Part shown: piece by piece, positions 35,376 through 43,632 of the stretch
How positions within the stretch are numbered: the stretch's first letter is position 1
Layout of the letters: every line of letters begins with the position of its first letter
Source: Alkalilimnicola ehrlichii
Lineage (GTDB): Bacteria; Pseudomonadota; Gammaproteobacteria; Nitrococcales; AK92
Assembly: GCF_003399765.1 (NCBI RefSeq)
Contig: NZ_NFZV01000008.1
Location: forward strand, 62,001 to 126,000
Reading direction: 5' to 3'
Length of the DNA stretch: 64,000 nt
The notes under the pieces: model-generated
Seen by the model: the letters and a program-made list of their open reading frames with translations, nothing else
Database searches by the model: none
What the model was told of the DNA's origin: nothing
Position numbers and translations under genes: made by a program

Positions 35376-36956
35376 TTAATCCGGCACGTAAATGGGCAAC
35401 ACGTCGACCAAGGTACCGGCAAAACTTTGTAAACGTCGATCCACCTCGGCCATGTCTTCGTCCGGGTGCACCTCGCTGACTAAGCGGATCAGCGCGCCGT
35501 CGGTACGCCGATGAAATGCCGCGGAACGAATTAAATCAAGGCGTGCCAGAAGCTCTTGCCGGTAGGTCCGCTCGCCTTGTTTCAGCCAGTAATAGGCCAA
35601 CATGGTTTGGTTGCCCTTCCTCGTCACCAAGCGGTTTGCTTGCAACGGGATGCCGTTATTCGTCGCGATCGAGACTGGCTCGACGCTGACGATCTGCCAA
35701 CCATCGCCAGGTATACAGACGCGCGGCGAATGCGGAATCTGCCCTTGCCGCTGGGTTTCGTAATACGACACGTAGAGGTTCAGGTCGCCTTTAGCGGACG
35801 AATAAAAGTCGGCGTAGAAGTATTCGCTGGCCCCCGCGACCTGCTCGATAAGCTGCGGCAAGCGATACTCGCGCGAACTCCAATCGCCGATGGTAAGCGG
35901 AAACTCCGATAGGGGTTGGCGTTCCGGCACGATTTCGCTGCGGCCCGCGAGGATCGCCGACAGCGCTGCGGCCACCACCATAATGGCGGCAAGAACGACG
36001 AAACTCCGCTGCTGCGCGCCGGCGATTCGCCCGCGATGCGCTTCGGCAGGCTTCTCAACGCCGTGCCGCCCGCTACCTTCGAACGACAGCGATTCGATCA
36101 ACCCCTTAGCGCCCGGCTGTAACTTGACCAGCAACCAAGCGAGCATCAGTAGCAGCAACAGGGCGAAGATAAAGACGACCCACCCTTCGAAGAAATGCAA
36201 GAAACCTTCGCTCGGCTCGGCCCCCCAGAACTCGACCAACAGGCCTGTCACGCCGATGCGGAAACTGTTCATGAAGATAGTGATCGGTATCGATGCCAGA
36301 AACAACGTCCACCTTATCCAGAGCGGCGCAACGAGCAGATAGCCGGCGATAGCGCCCAGGCTCATTAACGGATAGAGGTACCGCAAACCGGCGCAAGCCT
36401 CGGCAACCAGCAGCTGGGTTTGCCCCATGTCGATCAAGTTGCCCTGGAGGTGCACTACACCGCCGAATAAGCGAATAAACCAAACGCCGAGTTCGGACGA
36501 AATCAGCTGTAACTGGGAGGTGACGGCCACTTCGATGCCATTGGGCAGCGGGATGACCATAAAGGCGATCAGCAAGGGAATCAGCAATTGCCAAAGCAAA
36601 CGAAAACCGCCGATGGCAAAGGTTAGCACCACGCCGAATAGCCAAACCGAGTACATCTCCAGCTGAGAAATCCCCGATAAGGCGCCGATCATTAATACTA
36701 ACAGGGGAAGCATGGCTGCCAGCGCCACCAGCGCAACGCTCGGCGGTCCAGCCGTTGTTAAATTGTCGCGGCGGCAGTAGATGAGATAGGCCAGGACCAG
36801 AAGCACTAAAGGCCCATGCCCGTACTCCTCGCTCTGCATCCAAAACGCGAGAAGTCCGGAGGAATACAGCAGCCACAGCATGGCGGCCGCTAAGATCGCG
36901 ACGCCGGCAACACGCCTCACTCCCCAGCTTTCGACAAATCCTTGTAGTCGCCCCAT
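35376..36956 (-). CDS. xrtD: Exosortase D (XrtD, VPLPA-CTERM-specific) with fused EpsI domain
   Basis: The 526-residue protein has an eight-span exosortase domain in its first 300 residues. Active-site residues are the cysteine in VAEACAGLRYLYPLMSLG, the arginine in NSFRIGVTGLLVE, and the histidine in FLHFFEGWVVF. From about residue 340 an EpsI domain follows (FPLTIGDWSSREYRLPQ, SYYETQRQGQIPHSPRVCIP). This fusion is characteristic of XrtD, which processes VPLPA-CTERM substrates; two proteins with such tails are encoded at 26565-27173 and 51075-51607. AAGGA precedes the ATG. It acts in the inner membrane on secreted substrates. Full length. Confidence 0.92.
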   Translation of the reverse strand: MGRLQGFVESWGVRRVAGVAILAAAMLWLLYSSGLLAFWMQSEEYGHGPLVLLVLAYLIYCRRDNLTTAGPPSVALVALAAMLPLLVLMIGALSGISQLEMYSVWLFGVVLTFAIGGFRLLWQLLIPLLIAFMVIPLPNGIEVAVTSQLQLISSELGVWFIRLFGGVVHLQGNLIDMGQTQLLVAEACAGLRYLYPLMSLGAIAGYLLVAPLWIRWTLFLASIPITIFMNSFRIGVTGLLVEFWGAEPSEGFLHFFEGWVVFIFALLLLLMLAWLLVKLQPGAKGLIESLSFEGSGRHGVEKPAEAHRGRIAGAQQRSFVVLAAIMVVAAALSAILAGRSEIVPERQPLSEFPLTIGDWSSREYRLPQLIEQVAGASEYFYADFYSSAKGDLNLYVSYYETQRQGQIPHSPRVCIPGDGWQIVSVEPVSIATNNGIPLQANRLVTRKGNQTMLAYYWLKQGERTYRQELLARLDLIRSAAFHRRTDGALIRLVSEVHPDEDMAEVDRRLQSFAGTLVDVLPIYVPD

Positions 36957-36965
36957 GTCGTTTCC

Positions 36966-37451
36966 TTAGGAATGATTTTGTACAAATTGCTTCAGCTCGT
37001 TAAGCAAGGTGCTGAAGGCTTTCCCCTCGGGGGTATCCGTCGCGGCAAAGCGGTGCAGAGGTTCCGCTAAGGCCTCGCCCAGGGCTTGCTCGTCGTTCAC
37101 GACGCGGATATTGCCAAAGTGCCCGAACTGTTTCGCCGTCGCCACTTGGTGATCGTTCCGATGCTCCCGATAAACCGCCAAGCGCGGCATCATCAATAGC
37201 GGCTTCCCGTAATCCAAGCTTTTTAAAATAGTGCCCATACCGGCATGCGACACGACCCGCTCTGCCTGTTGGAACAAACGCTCCCATTCAGCCTGCGGCG
37301 TATACGCAACACTCCGGCAATGGGTCGGGGCGTAGGTAGTTTGACCAAGCTGGATAAAAACATCCTCGCCCGGATGACGTGCAGCCCAGTTGTCGACGGC
37401 TTGGACTAAACGTTCGAAAGGAAGCTGGGTGCCGACCGTTACAAAGATCAT
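36966..37451 (-). CDS. pssE: PssE-type glycosyltransferase subunit (Alg13-like, UDP-sugar binding)
   Basis: The ATG at 37451 overlaps the pssD stop (ATGA) and gives MIFVTVGTQLPFERLVQAVD; 161 residues. GT-B C-terminal features are VVSHAGMGTILKSLDYGKPL and the following LLMMPRLAVYREHRNDHQ. It corresponds to the catalytic half of an Alg13/Alg14-type split glycosyltransferase and needs PssD as membrane partner. It is followed by xrtD after 9 bases. Confidence 0.88.
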   Translation of the reverse strand: MIFVTVGTQLPFERLVQAVDNWAARHPGEDVFIQLGQTTYAPTHCRSVAYTPQAEWERLFQQAERVVSHAGMGTILKSLDYGKPLLMMPRLAVYREHRNDHQVATAKQFGHFGNIRVVNDEQALGEALAEPLHRFAATDTPEGKAFSTLLNELKQFVQNHS

Positions 37452-37903
37452 AGTACAGCCCCGCGATAGTGGGGGCCGTCGGGCGCGGCCAGATGCTCCC
37501 ACTGTGTTAACCAAAGATCGGCAAACCGTCGGACCTTGGCGCCGGAGACGGATAGCTGTTCGGCGTTGGCCAAGCTGTCGACCCAGATCGTTTTTGCGCC
37601 CAGCAACTTACCGAATAGCAAGGCGAAAAACCGGCGCCGCGCCGGTAGACAATACAAAGTGTGGGCGCGTGCGAAGCACCACCCAGAGCGTCTTGATGGC
37701 AAGGGGAATTAATGCGGCCTTCTGCTTGAGGTTGGCATCCGGCACCACCGAAAGCGGGGCAGGCGCAACCTCTGCTGCAACATCCGAGGACGTACAGACG
37801 TAGTGAACCTCCAACTCGGCGAAGGCGGCCGCCAGCCGCCGCATTTGCACCCAATGCCCCCGTGCGAGGCAACCAGCAGAATCCTTTTTCTTGCGCCTTT
37901 CAT
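37448..37903 (-). CDS. pssD: PssD-type glycosyltransferase subunit (Alg14-like; two frame breaks)
   Basis: The ATG at 37903 has a perfect AAGGAGG. The product starts MKGARKRILLVASHGG. One added base in the C5 run at 37857-37861 gives HWVQMRRLAAAFAELEVHYV, and one removed base in the A5 run at 37626-37630 (or two added) gives STGAAPVFALLFGKLLGAKT, then IWVDSLANAEQLSVSG and LTQWEHLA. The result is about 151 residues, the normal size for PssD/Alg14, which anchors and activates the PssE subunit. Both breaks are in homopolymers. The stop overlaps the pssE start. Confidence 0.82.
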
Positions 37904-37920
37904 GGCGCCCTCCTTATCGC

Positions 37921-38048
37921 CTAGTGTTCCGTTTCACTAGCTCGTTGCATTAAGGCTTGGGCTAACTCGTTGACTCGCCGTTGCTCGTCGTCGCCATAGC
38001 GCTGCTATGGCGCCTTGTTTATAGCGAACGAGTGAAACGGGACATTAG
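37921..38048. repeat. 128-bp element with 18-bp imperfect terminal inverted repeats
   Basis: CTAGTGTTCCGTTTCACT at 37921-37938 matches the reverse complement of 38031-38048 at 16 of 18 positions. Inside is a perfect short palindrome (CGCCATAGC pairing with GCTATGGCG, about 37992-38012). It fills the gap between pssD and the next glycosyltransferase and overlaps the stop codon of the latter. The structure is that of a MITE-like or REP-like element; no transposase is seen. Confidence 0.55.
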
Positions 38049-38881
38049 TTCCTGGAGGATAAATCTCTGTCCCACTGATAGCCATCTAATTTCTTTAGTT
38101 GCTTCTGCGCTCGCCAGCGAGAGCCGACAGCTACATAGAGATAAACGACGGCGGCAGGCCACAGTAACGGTTTGCCGAGCAGCTGCCGCAGGCCGCCACC
38201 ATAATCTTTTTGCTCATTAGTTAGCAAATTCGGATATTTAAGCGCGAGTTCCTTTTGCCCGAGCCGGCTGCGCACTTTTATTTTCATGAGCCAACGTAGG
38301 CTGGCAGGCGCACGCACGACGGAATACGCACCCTCGACTTTGCCTCTTTCCGATTCGGCAAATAACGCTCGAATGTAACCGTCGTCGGCAATAAGGTTCG
38401 GAAACTCGGAAAAGCGCGCGCGACCGGCTTTCGATAGCCCGTAAACGCCGGCGCCAATCATGCCTTGGCGGCAATAGGGCAACGCCAACCAGATTCTATA
38501 ATAGGCTCTTACCGCCCAGCTCGCGCGACTAAAGTCCATCACCGGGTCGGTGGCGGCCGCCAGATACGTCTCTGCCTGCAAGGCCGCCTTTAAACGCGGC
38601 AAGGCTTCCGGCTTTAGTTCGATATCGGCGTCGAGATAAATACGGGGAAAACTCCGAGCCGCTTGATCCCCTAAGTTGAGTGCATGCGGCTTTGAGGCCA
38701 CATCCGTTTCGATAACGCGAACCTGAGGCTCATAGCGACGCGCGATACCGGCCGTGTCGTCCGTACACCCGTTAGCGACGAGAATAAGCTCGTCTTCCTC
38801 GGCGAGCATCGGAACGACGGTTCGCAGCGTACGCTCGATCACCGCAGCTTCGTTATGGGCGGGTATGATAATCGATGCCAC
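38045..38881 (-). CDS. Family 2 glycosyltransferase
   Basis: The 278-residue GT-A protein has ASIIIPAHNEAAVIERTL at the N terminus, ELILVANGCTDDTAGIAR, and the DxD-type IYLDADIELKP near residue 90. The segment LIADDGYIRALF near residue 165 holds the acceptor-side ED/DD motif. A C-terminal hydrophobic stretch (LLWPAAVVYLYVAVG) may anchor it. The start is GTG with AAGGA upstream. It lies downstream of the beta-helix gene in the exopolysaccharide operon. The sugar is unknown. Confidence 0.82.
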   Translation of the reverse strand: MASIIIPAHNEAAVIERTLRTVVPMLAEEDELILVANGCTDDTAGIARRYEPQVRVIETDVASKPHALNLGDQAARSFPRIYLDADIELKPEALPRLKAALQAETYLAAATDPVMDFSRASWAVRAYYRIWLALPYCRQGMIGAGVYGLSKAGRARFSEFPNLIADDGYIRALFAESERGKVEGAYSVVRAPASLRWLMKIKVRSRLGQKELALKYPNLLTNEQKDYGGGLRQLLGKPLLWPAAVVYLYVAVGSRWRAQKQLKKLDGYQWDRDLSSRN

Positions 38882-38912
38882 AGTTTTTAGACTTCCTTGT
38901 AAACAGCGTTCG

Positions 38913-40901
38913 CTAACGGTCCGTGTAAGGGCCTATCGTTGGTTCGCCGAGTCGTTCGCCGTCGATGTCGTATTGGTACGGAACGAATAGTTGCGCAGCC
39001 GGACGCAGAACCTCGGCAGCTCGCGGCCGGTAGTCGCCCGCCTCTGGGTTCCTGAATAAATCCCTCAATTCAGCCCGCTCTTCGCCGCTACCCTTATCGA
39101 GGTCATGCTGATTACACCACGTACTGATGTATTTATTGTACGCGAAGCGACCGCCGGAAGCTGACAAGCAAGAGAGAATATTGTTTTTCACTTCCAAACC
39201 AAGGATGGAATCGTCGTGGACACGAAGCCCCTGGCCGCCGCCGTAGTTTAGAATAATATTATTATAATAACGAAGATTACGGGGATAACGCCCATCCTCG
39301 TCCTTATCCCCCCAGTCGGCAACGGCGAAATTAACGCCTTCGTTCGCGTCGTGGGTAGTCAGGATATTATGCGCGATCGTTACGTTTCGGCTGTGTTTAG
39401 TCGTCAGAGCAATATTGCCGTTTTCAACGCGATTCCCGAGAATCAGGTTGCCGTGGCTGGACAAGTAGTTGGAAATGCCATTGGCATGCACCGCGGTAAC
39501 GGCGTCAACCGTGTTATAAGCGATGATACTGTTCTCGGTGCGGAAAAAGGTAATGCCGGTATGCCCGCCTCCCGACACGTGATTGCCGCTAATCTCCGTA
39601 CCGAAACCTTCCGTCGCCTGTATGCCGCGATTCGGAAAATTGTGGTGCACATAGTTATTCAAGATGCGCAGATCCCGAGTAGCGCGGGTATAGATGGCGC
39701 CATAGCTTTCTCGCGAGCTATTGAATCGAACCTCGTTACCTTGAACGAGCACTCCGCGGCGCTCGCTTACCTTTAACGGTCCGTTAGCGTAAACTCGAAT
39801 ACCCACCCCGTCATGCCACTGATGCCTGGCCCCGACGAACTTTTGCGCGATAAAGCCTTGTACCACGACGTGATCGGCTTGAACGTCGATGCCCACCGGC
39901 CGCAGCGAGTAGGTAATGGTGTTGACGTCCGTATTCGGGAAGGGAATAACCCATACTTCCCGGGTCTCCGGGTCGTAAACGAATTCGCCGGGTTGGCTTA
40001 AGACATTTTGGTGATTGACGATAGCGTAATAGGTACGACTATTGTTAGGAAAGTATCGAGCCCGGTTGTCCTCGAAGACAATACGCCCACGACGGGCATC
40101 ATAACTCTCGATCGGCGCCAAGACGATGCGGTTATCGTTGGCCCAAATCACAACGTGCGCACGCCCTATATTGCCTTCGCCAAAGATTTCCGACAGAACG
40201 TCGAAGTCCTCAACCCAAGTAGTATCGAATTGGTGCCCTTCGACAGCCACCAAATCTTCAAGTTGATAGGGTACAAAATAGTCCGACGCAGGCTCCGGGC
40301 CTTGTGCCAGAGTCATGCGCCGGTTTTCGGTATAGAGATTGAGCGCAAAGACATCGCCCTGCCATTCCTCTGGGAGCTTATCAGGCAGGATGGTGTGGCA
40401 AATCTCGCCGGAACATTGCCAACCCGTTAGGAACTCGCTGCCGTCGATAATCGCCGAACCTTGGCCGAACTCGCGCCCCGTTCCGTCGAATACCACAGGT
40501 GCGGAAGCCGTCCCTGAGTCTCGGATAGCGATACTGCCGCGGTAGACGACTCCGCCTTTGAAAATTACGCCGTCACCCGGCTTCAGGCGCACCTCGGCGG
40601 GCTTGCCGGTGGCGTTCGGGTCGCGCGGGCTATGCTTCCACGCGCTCTCGGGCGAGGTGCCGTCGTTAGCGTCGCTGCCACCGTCATAGTCCACGTAATA
40701 GCGGGTTCCCGCGATCTCCACCCATTCCGGCAGTTCGGGTGGAAACTCAAGCTGATGCCCCGGGATCGGGGTCAACCCCTCCACCTCCGGATGCCAGCGC
40801 GTGTAAGGAGCGTCGGCATCGTCCGACAGATCGCAGGCGGTCAGCATGCCCCCTATCGCTATAACGATTAACACGACCAATCGGCGCATCCGATTAGACA
40901 C
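38913..40901 (-). CDS. Right-handed parallel beta-helix lipoprotein
   Basis: The GTG start at 40901 has GGGAGAG at about 5 bases and the lipoprotein signal RRLVVLIVIAIGGMLTAC. A segment YYVDYDGGSDANDGTSPESA follows near residue 70, a common entry motif of secreted beta-helix proteins. From residue 350 on there are PbH1-type repeats (VLVQGNEVRFNSSRESY, LRILNNYVHHNFPNRGIQ, ISGNHVSGGGHTG, IIAYNTVDAVTAV, LILGNRVENGN). Such proteins in polysaccharide loci are often lyases, hydrolases or epimerases of the polymer. No family-specific catalytic triad was identified, so the activity is open. 662 residues, envelope-anchored. Confidence 0.82.
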   Translation of the reverse strand: MSNRMRRLVVLIVIAIGGMLTACDLSDDADAPYTRWHPEVEGLTPIPGHQLEFPPELPEWVEIAGTRYYVDYDGGSDANDGTSPESAWKHSPRDPNATGKPAEVRLKPGDGVIFKGGVVYRGSIAIRDSGTASAPVVFDGTGREFGQGSAIIDGSEFLTGWQCSGEICHTILPDKLPEEWQGDVFALNLYTENRRMTLAQGPEPASDYFVPYQLEDLVAVEGHQFDTTWVEDFDVLSEIFGEGNIGRAHVVIWANDNRIVLAPIESYDARRGRIVFEDNRARYFPNNSRTYYAIVNHQNVLSQPGEFVYDPETREVWVIPFPNTDVNTITYSLRPVGIDVQADHVVVQGFIAQKFVGARHQWHDGVGIRVYANGPLKVSERRGVLVQGNEVRFNSSRESYGAIYTRATRDLRILNNYVHHNFPNRGIQATEGFGTEISGNHVSGGGHTGITFFRTENSIIAYNTVDAVTAVHANGISNYLSSHGNLILGNRVENGNIALTTKHSRNVTIAHNILTTHDANEGVNFAVADWGDKDEDGRYPRNLRYYNNIILNYGGGQGLRVHDDSILGLEVKNNILSCLSASGGRFAYNKYISTWCNQHDLDKGSGEERAELRDLFRNPEAGDYRPRAAEVLRPAAQLFVPYQYDIDGERLGEPTIGPYTDR

Positions 40902-41069
40902 TGATACTCTCCCTCTCGATTGGCAACAGCTCGTTAGCGCCCATGGGGTTATACTCCCAGCAAGATCCCATCCGCCGCCCGCCCCCAGCAGACAATTAGG
41001 AAAGCCGACGAGAATATGGGCTAGGCAACGGCCATTTTCTTAGCAGAACATTAGAAGCCGCTTCTTGAC

Positions 41070-41143
41070 GAGACACTGAATAATTCACTTACCTGTTGCG
41101 ACTCGCGAATAGTCAAACGGGCAAGCGAGTTATTCAGTGTCTC
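41070..41143. repeat. 74-bp hairpin element with 24-bp arms
   Basis: The left arm at 41070-41093 begins GAGACACTGAATAA and matches the reverse complement of 41120-41143 at 21 of 24 positions, around a 26-base centre. It lies in the 360-base gap between the GT4 gene and the beta-helix gene. The outer sequence CACTGAATAA recurs in degenerate form at the ends of the 42501-42700 element, so both may be one small mobile or REP-like family. The remainder of the gap shows no gene. Confidence 0.6.
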
Positions 41144-41261
41144 CTTAAAGATATTTTGGCGGCAAAAGATAATCGCCCGATTTATCTCAACCAGGAAAGA
41201 AAAGCAATATCCATGACATATTCTTTCTTGTCATTATATTAATACTAGCTTTTGATTACCG

Positions 41262-42485
41262 CTACGCGGATTGGCGAACCAGTTCGCAATATATCGAATC
41301 AAGGCGCTGGTGCTTAGCACGCCAGGTAAAATGCTCGCGTGCGCGCTGATGCGACGCCGCCCCCATGGCCGCTCTCAGCTCGGGCTGTTCGACGAGGCGA
41401 TCGATGGCATCCGCCAAGCCTTGGATATAGCTTTGCTCGGAAGACGGTGCGACGCGAATACCGCAGCTTTCGTCAACCAGATACTCAGGCCCTCCGTAAT
41501 CGCAGGCAATCAGCGGCAAGCCGTATAACATCGCCTCAAAGAGCGCCCCACCCGTCGGCTCTCGAAAACTTGGAAATAAGAAGGCATCCGCCCGTAGGAA
41601 GTAGCCTTCCACTTCGGCATGCGGTAACCAGCCCTTGAACGCAACGCGATCATCCAGCGCCAACTCGGTAGCCAATTCCCGGCATGCTGCTAAGTCGTCG
41701 CCCGCGCCGACAACCGTTAGTCTCACTTTATCGCGGTTGCGGCATTCGGCCACCGCTCGAATCGCGAACTGCACGCCTTTGGTCCGTACCACACGCCCGA
41801 CGAATAGAAGGTCGATACTCCCGTCGGGCTTACCGGCACACGTCGCCTGCGGACGATCCAACATCTCGTCGGTCAGCCCCAGCTCAAGGTCAACGCTTGT
41901 CGCCTTAACCTCCAACCCCTCGACGACGTTTCCCACGTAAGGTGCGGCAAGCAAAAGGTGATCTGTCTGCCGATACGATGCCCGCAGGAGAGGGTCGATT
42001 CGGCGCCGTAGCGCATCGGTCCGGCGCAGAGCCATGAAAGGCGCCGCTTTGCCCTTCGCGGCCGCTTCCAGGCCGGCAGGCGTACTCAGTCCACCGCCGA
42101 TAGGCCCCCTTACCAACGGTACGCCCAGGCCGGCGGCCGGGGAAGGATAACGCCAGGCGAAGGGGGATAAATGATGGATCACATCGAACGCTCGCTCGCG
42201 CAGAAGACGCTTCAAAAACCGTCGGGCCTTGAAGTAATACGGGAAGTAGCCCGGTTTGACGATGGCGCGAAACCGCTCCAACGAAGCCGGAACGCCGATA
42301 TCGCGCCACTCGATAACCTCGAGCTGCGGAAACTGTTCGGCGACGCAACCGAATCGATCCGGCCGGCTGACCGCGAACACGGTCACCTCGTGTCGCCGAG
42401 ATAACTCCTGCACCCAACGGGCCGAGATAAGAGGCTCGCTCACATCTTCCAGATCGCAAGCCCACGTTATTAATAGAATCCGCAT
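41262..42485 (-). CDS. Family 4 glycosyltransferase
   Basis: The 407-residue GT-B protein has an N-terminal acceptor domain (RILLITWACDLEDVSEPLIS, with VRGPIGGGLSTP near residue 125) and a C-terminal donor domain with LLFVGRVVRTKGVQFAIRAV, VAFKGWLPHAEVEGYF and FLFPSFREPTGGALFEAML, the EPTGG form of the EX7E motif. AAGGGGA lies close to the ATG. It is expected to add a sugar to the lipid-linked exopolysaccharide repeat unit at the inner membrane. Confidence 0.88.
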   Translation of the reverse strand: MRILLITWACDLEDVSEPLISARWVQELSRRHEVTVFAVSRPDRFGCVAEQFPQLEVIEWRDIGVPASLERFRAIVKPGYFPYYFKARRFLKRLLRERAFDVIHHLSPFAWRYPSPAAGLGVPLVRGPIGGGLSTPAGLEAAAKGKAAPFMALRRTDALRRRIDPLLRASYRQTDHLLLAAPYVGNVVEGLEVKATSVDLELGLTDEMLDRPQATCAGKPDGSIDLLFVGRVVRTKGVQFAIRAVAECRNRDKVRLTVVGAGDDLAACRELATELALDDRVAFKGWLPHAEVEGYFLRADAFLFPSFREPTGGALFEAMLYGLPLIACDYGGPEYLVDESCGIRVAPSSEQSYIQGLADAIDRLVEQPELRAAMGAASHQRAREHFTWRAKHQRLDSIYCELVRQSA

Positions 42486-42500
42486 TACGTCCCCTTAGCA

Positions 42501-42700
42501 AGCACTGAACAGTTCCCTTATCCCTAGCGGACCGTGAAGAGTGCAGTGGTGAGTATCCCTAACGGGTTTTCGTTGCTGTTATGCAGCCCGTGCCGTGGTC
42601 GATTTCGTTTCCCCTTTGCGAGGCGCAAGCCTCCTAGGCGTCCGCGACAGGCAATACAGCGAAGGGAGCGCCGGATAGGCAAGGGCGTTATTCGGTGCTT
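42501..42700. repeat. 200-bp element with degenerate inverted ends
   Basis: AGCACTGAACAGTTCCCTTA at 42501-42520 resembles the reverse complement of 42679-42700 (AGCACCGAATAACGCCCTTG) at roughly three quarters of positions, and both resemble the arms of the 41070-41143 hairpin. The right end covers the stop codon of the neighbouring glycosyltransferase gene. The interior has no open frame with support. Confidence 0.4.
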
Positions 42701-43632
42701 CTCCTAGGCCAAGTGGCACCGATATCGAGCACGACGCGGCGGAAATGCTGAGCGCGCTCGGCAGCGCCGGCGCCTTTCCACGACAACAACCACCACAGCA
42801 ACGCGCGCGAGCCGTTAAACAGGCTCAAGATCGCGAACGCCCCGCAAGCGGCTAGTAGGCCGCCGTTTTTCTTATGCAAGCGCACCGTAGCCTCGGTCAG
42901 CATCACGTCGCGGCGGTGGTTGAGCTTTTTCACGCTTCCCCCACCGTAATGAACGATCTCCCCGACCGGGGCGAACATCAGCCGCCACCCGGCCTTTCTC
43001 ATCCTTAAGCACCAGTCCGTTTCCTCGCCAAAGAAAAAGAACTGCTCATCCAAGCCGCCGACCTGATCAATAATCGACTTCCGCACCAACAGATAGCAGC
43101 CGCTGATGACATCCACCTCGCGCTCCGAGTCCCGAGCCCAGGATCGTAGCTGATAAGTATCGACGGCTAGGCGACCGGGCAGGCGATCCAAACCCAGCGT
43201 CATCGACAGCAAACGCCCCAACGTGGGGTATCCGGAGCAGGTTCGTTGCAGGGTACGATCGCTATTTAAGACGCGACACCCCATCGCGCCGACATCTTCA
43301 TGCTGGTTGAGGTAGGCCACCGATTCTTTTAGTACATCCCCCAGCACCAGGGTGTCGGAGTTGAGCAGCAGAACCTGATCCGCTTTACAAAGGGCGAAGC
43401 CTTGGTTATTGGCGGCGGCAAACCCTTTGTTATCGTTGTTTTCGATCAGCTCTACTTGCGGATAACGACTTTTGATCATCTCCACCGAGCCATCGCGAGA
43501 GTCGTTGTCGACAACGATGACTTGTAGCGCCAAATCGCCCGCTTGCTCATAAACCGAGCGCAGGCAGTCGTCTGTCATCGCCTGCGTGTTATAGGACACC
43601 ACGACGATAGACAGGTCGGGTCTACTCGTCAT
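42688..43632 (-). CDS. Family 2 glycosyltransferase (rhamnosyltransferase-like)
   Basis: The ATG at 43632 has AAGGAGG at 6 bases and overlaps the upstream polymerase gene; 314 residues. GT2 motifs are LSIVVVSYNTQAMTDDCLRS, LQVIVVDNDSRDGSVEMIK, VLLLNSDTLVLGDVL (DxD) and FFFGEETDWCLRMRKAGWRL (ED acceptor motif, WCLR typical of WbbL-like rhamnosyltransferases). dTDP-rhamnose from the adjacent rml operon is a likely donor. Cytosolic face of the inner membrane. Confidence 0.88.
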   Translation of the reverse strand: MTSRPDLSIVVVSYNTQAMTDDCLRSVYEQAGDLALQVIVVDNDSRDGSVEMIKSRYPQVELIENNDNKGFAAANNQGFALCKADQVLLLNSDTLVLGDVLKESVAYLNQHEDVGAMGCRVLNSDRTLQRTCSGYPTLGRLLSMTLGLDRLPGRLAVDTYQLRSWARDSEREVDVISGCYLLVRKSIIDQVGGLDEQFFFFGEETDWCLRMRKAGWRLMFAPVGEIVHYGGGSVKKLNHRRDVMLTEATVRLHKKNGGLLAACGAFAILSLFNGSRALLWWLLSWKGAGAAERAQHFRRVVLDIGATWPRRSTE

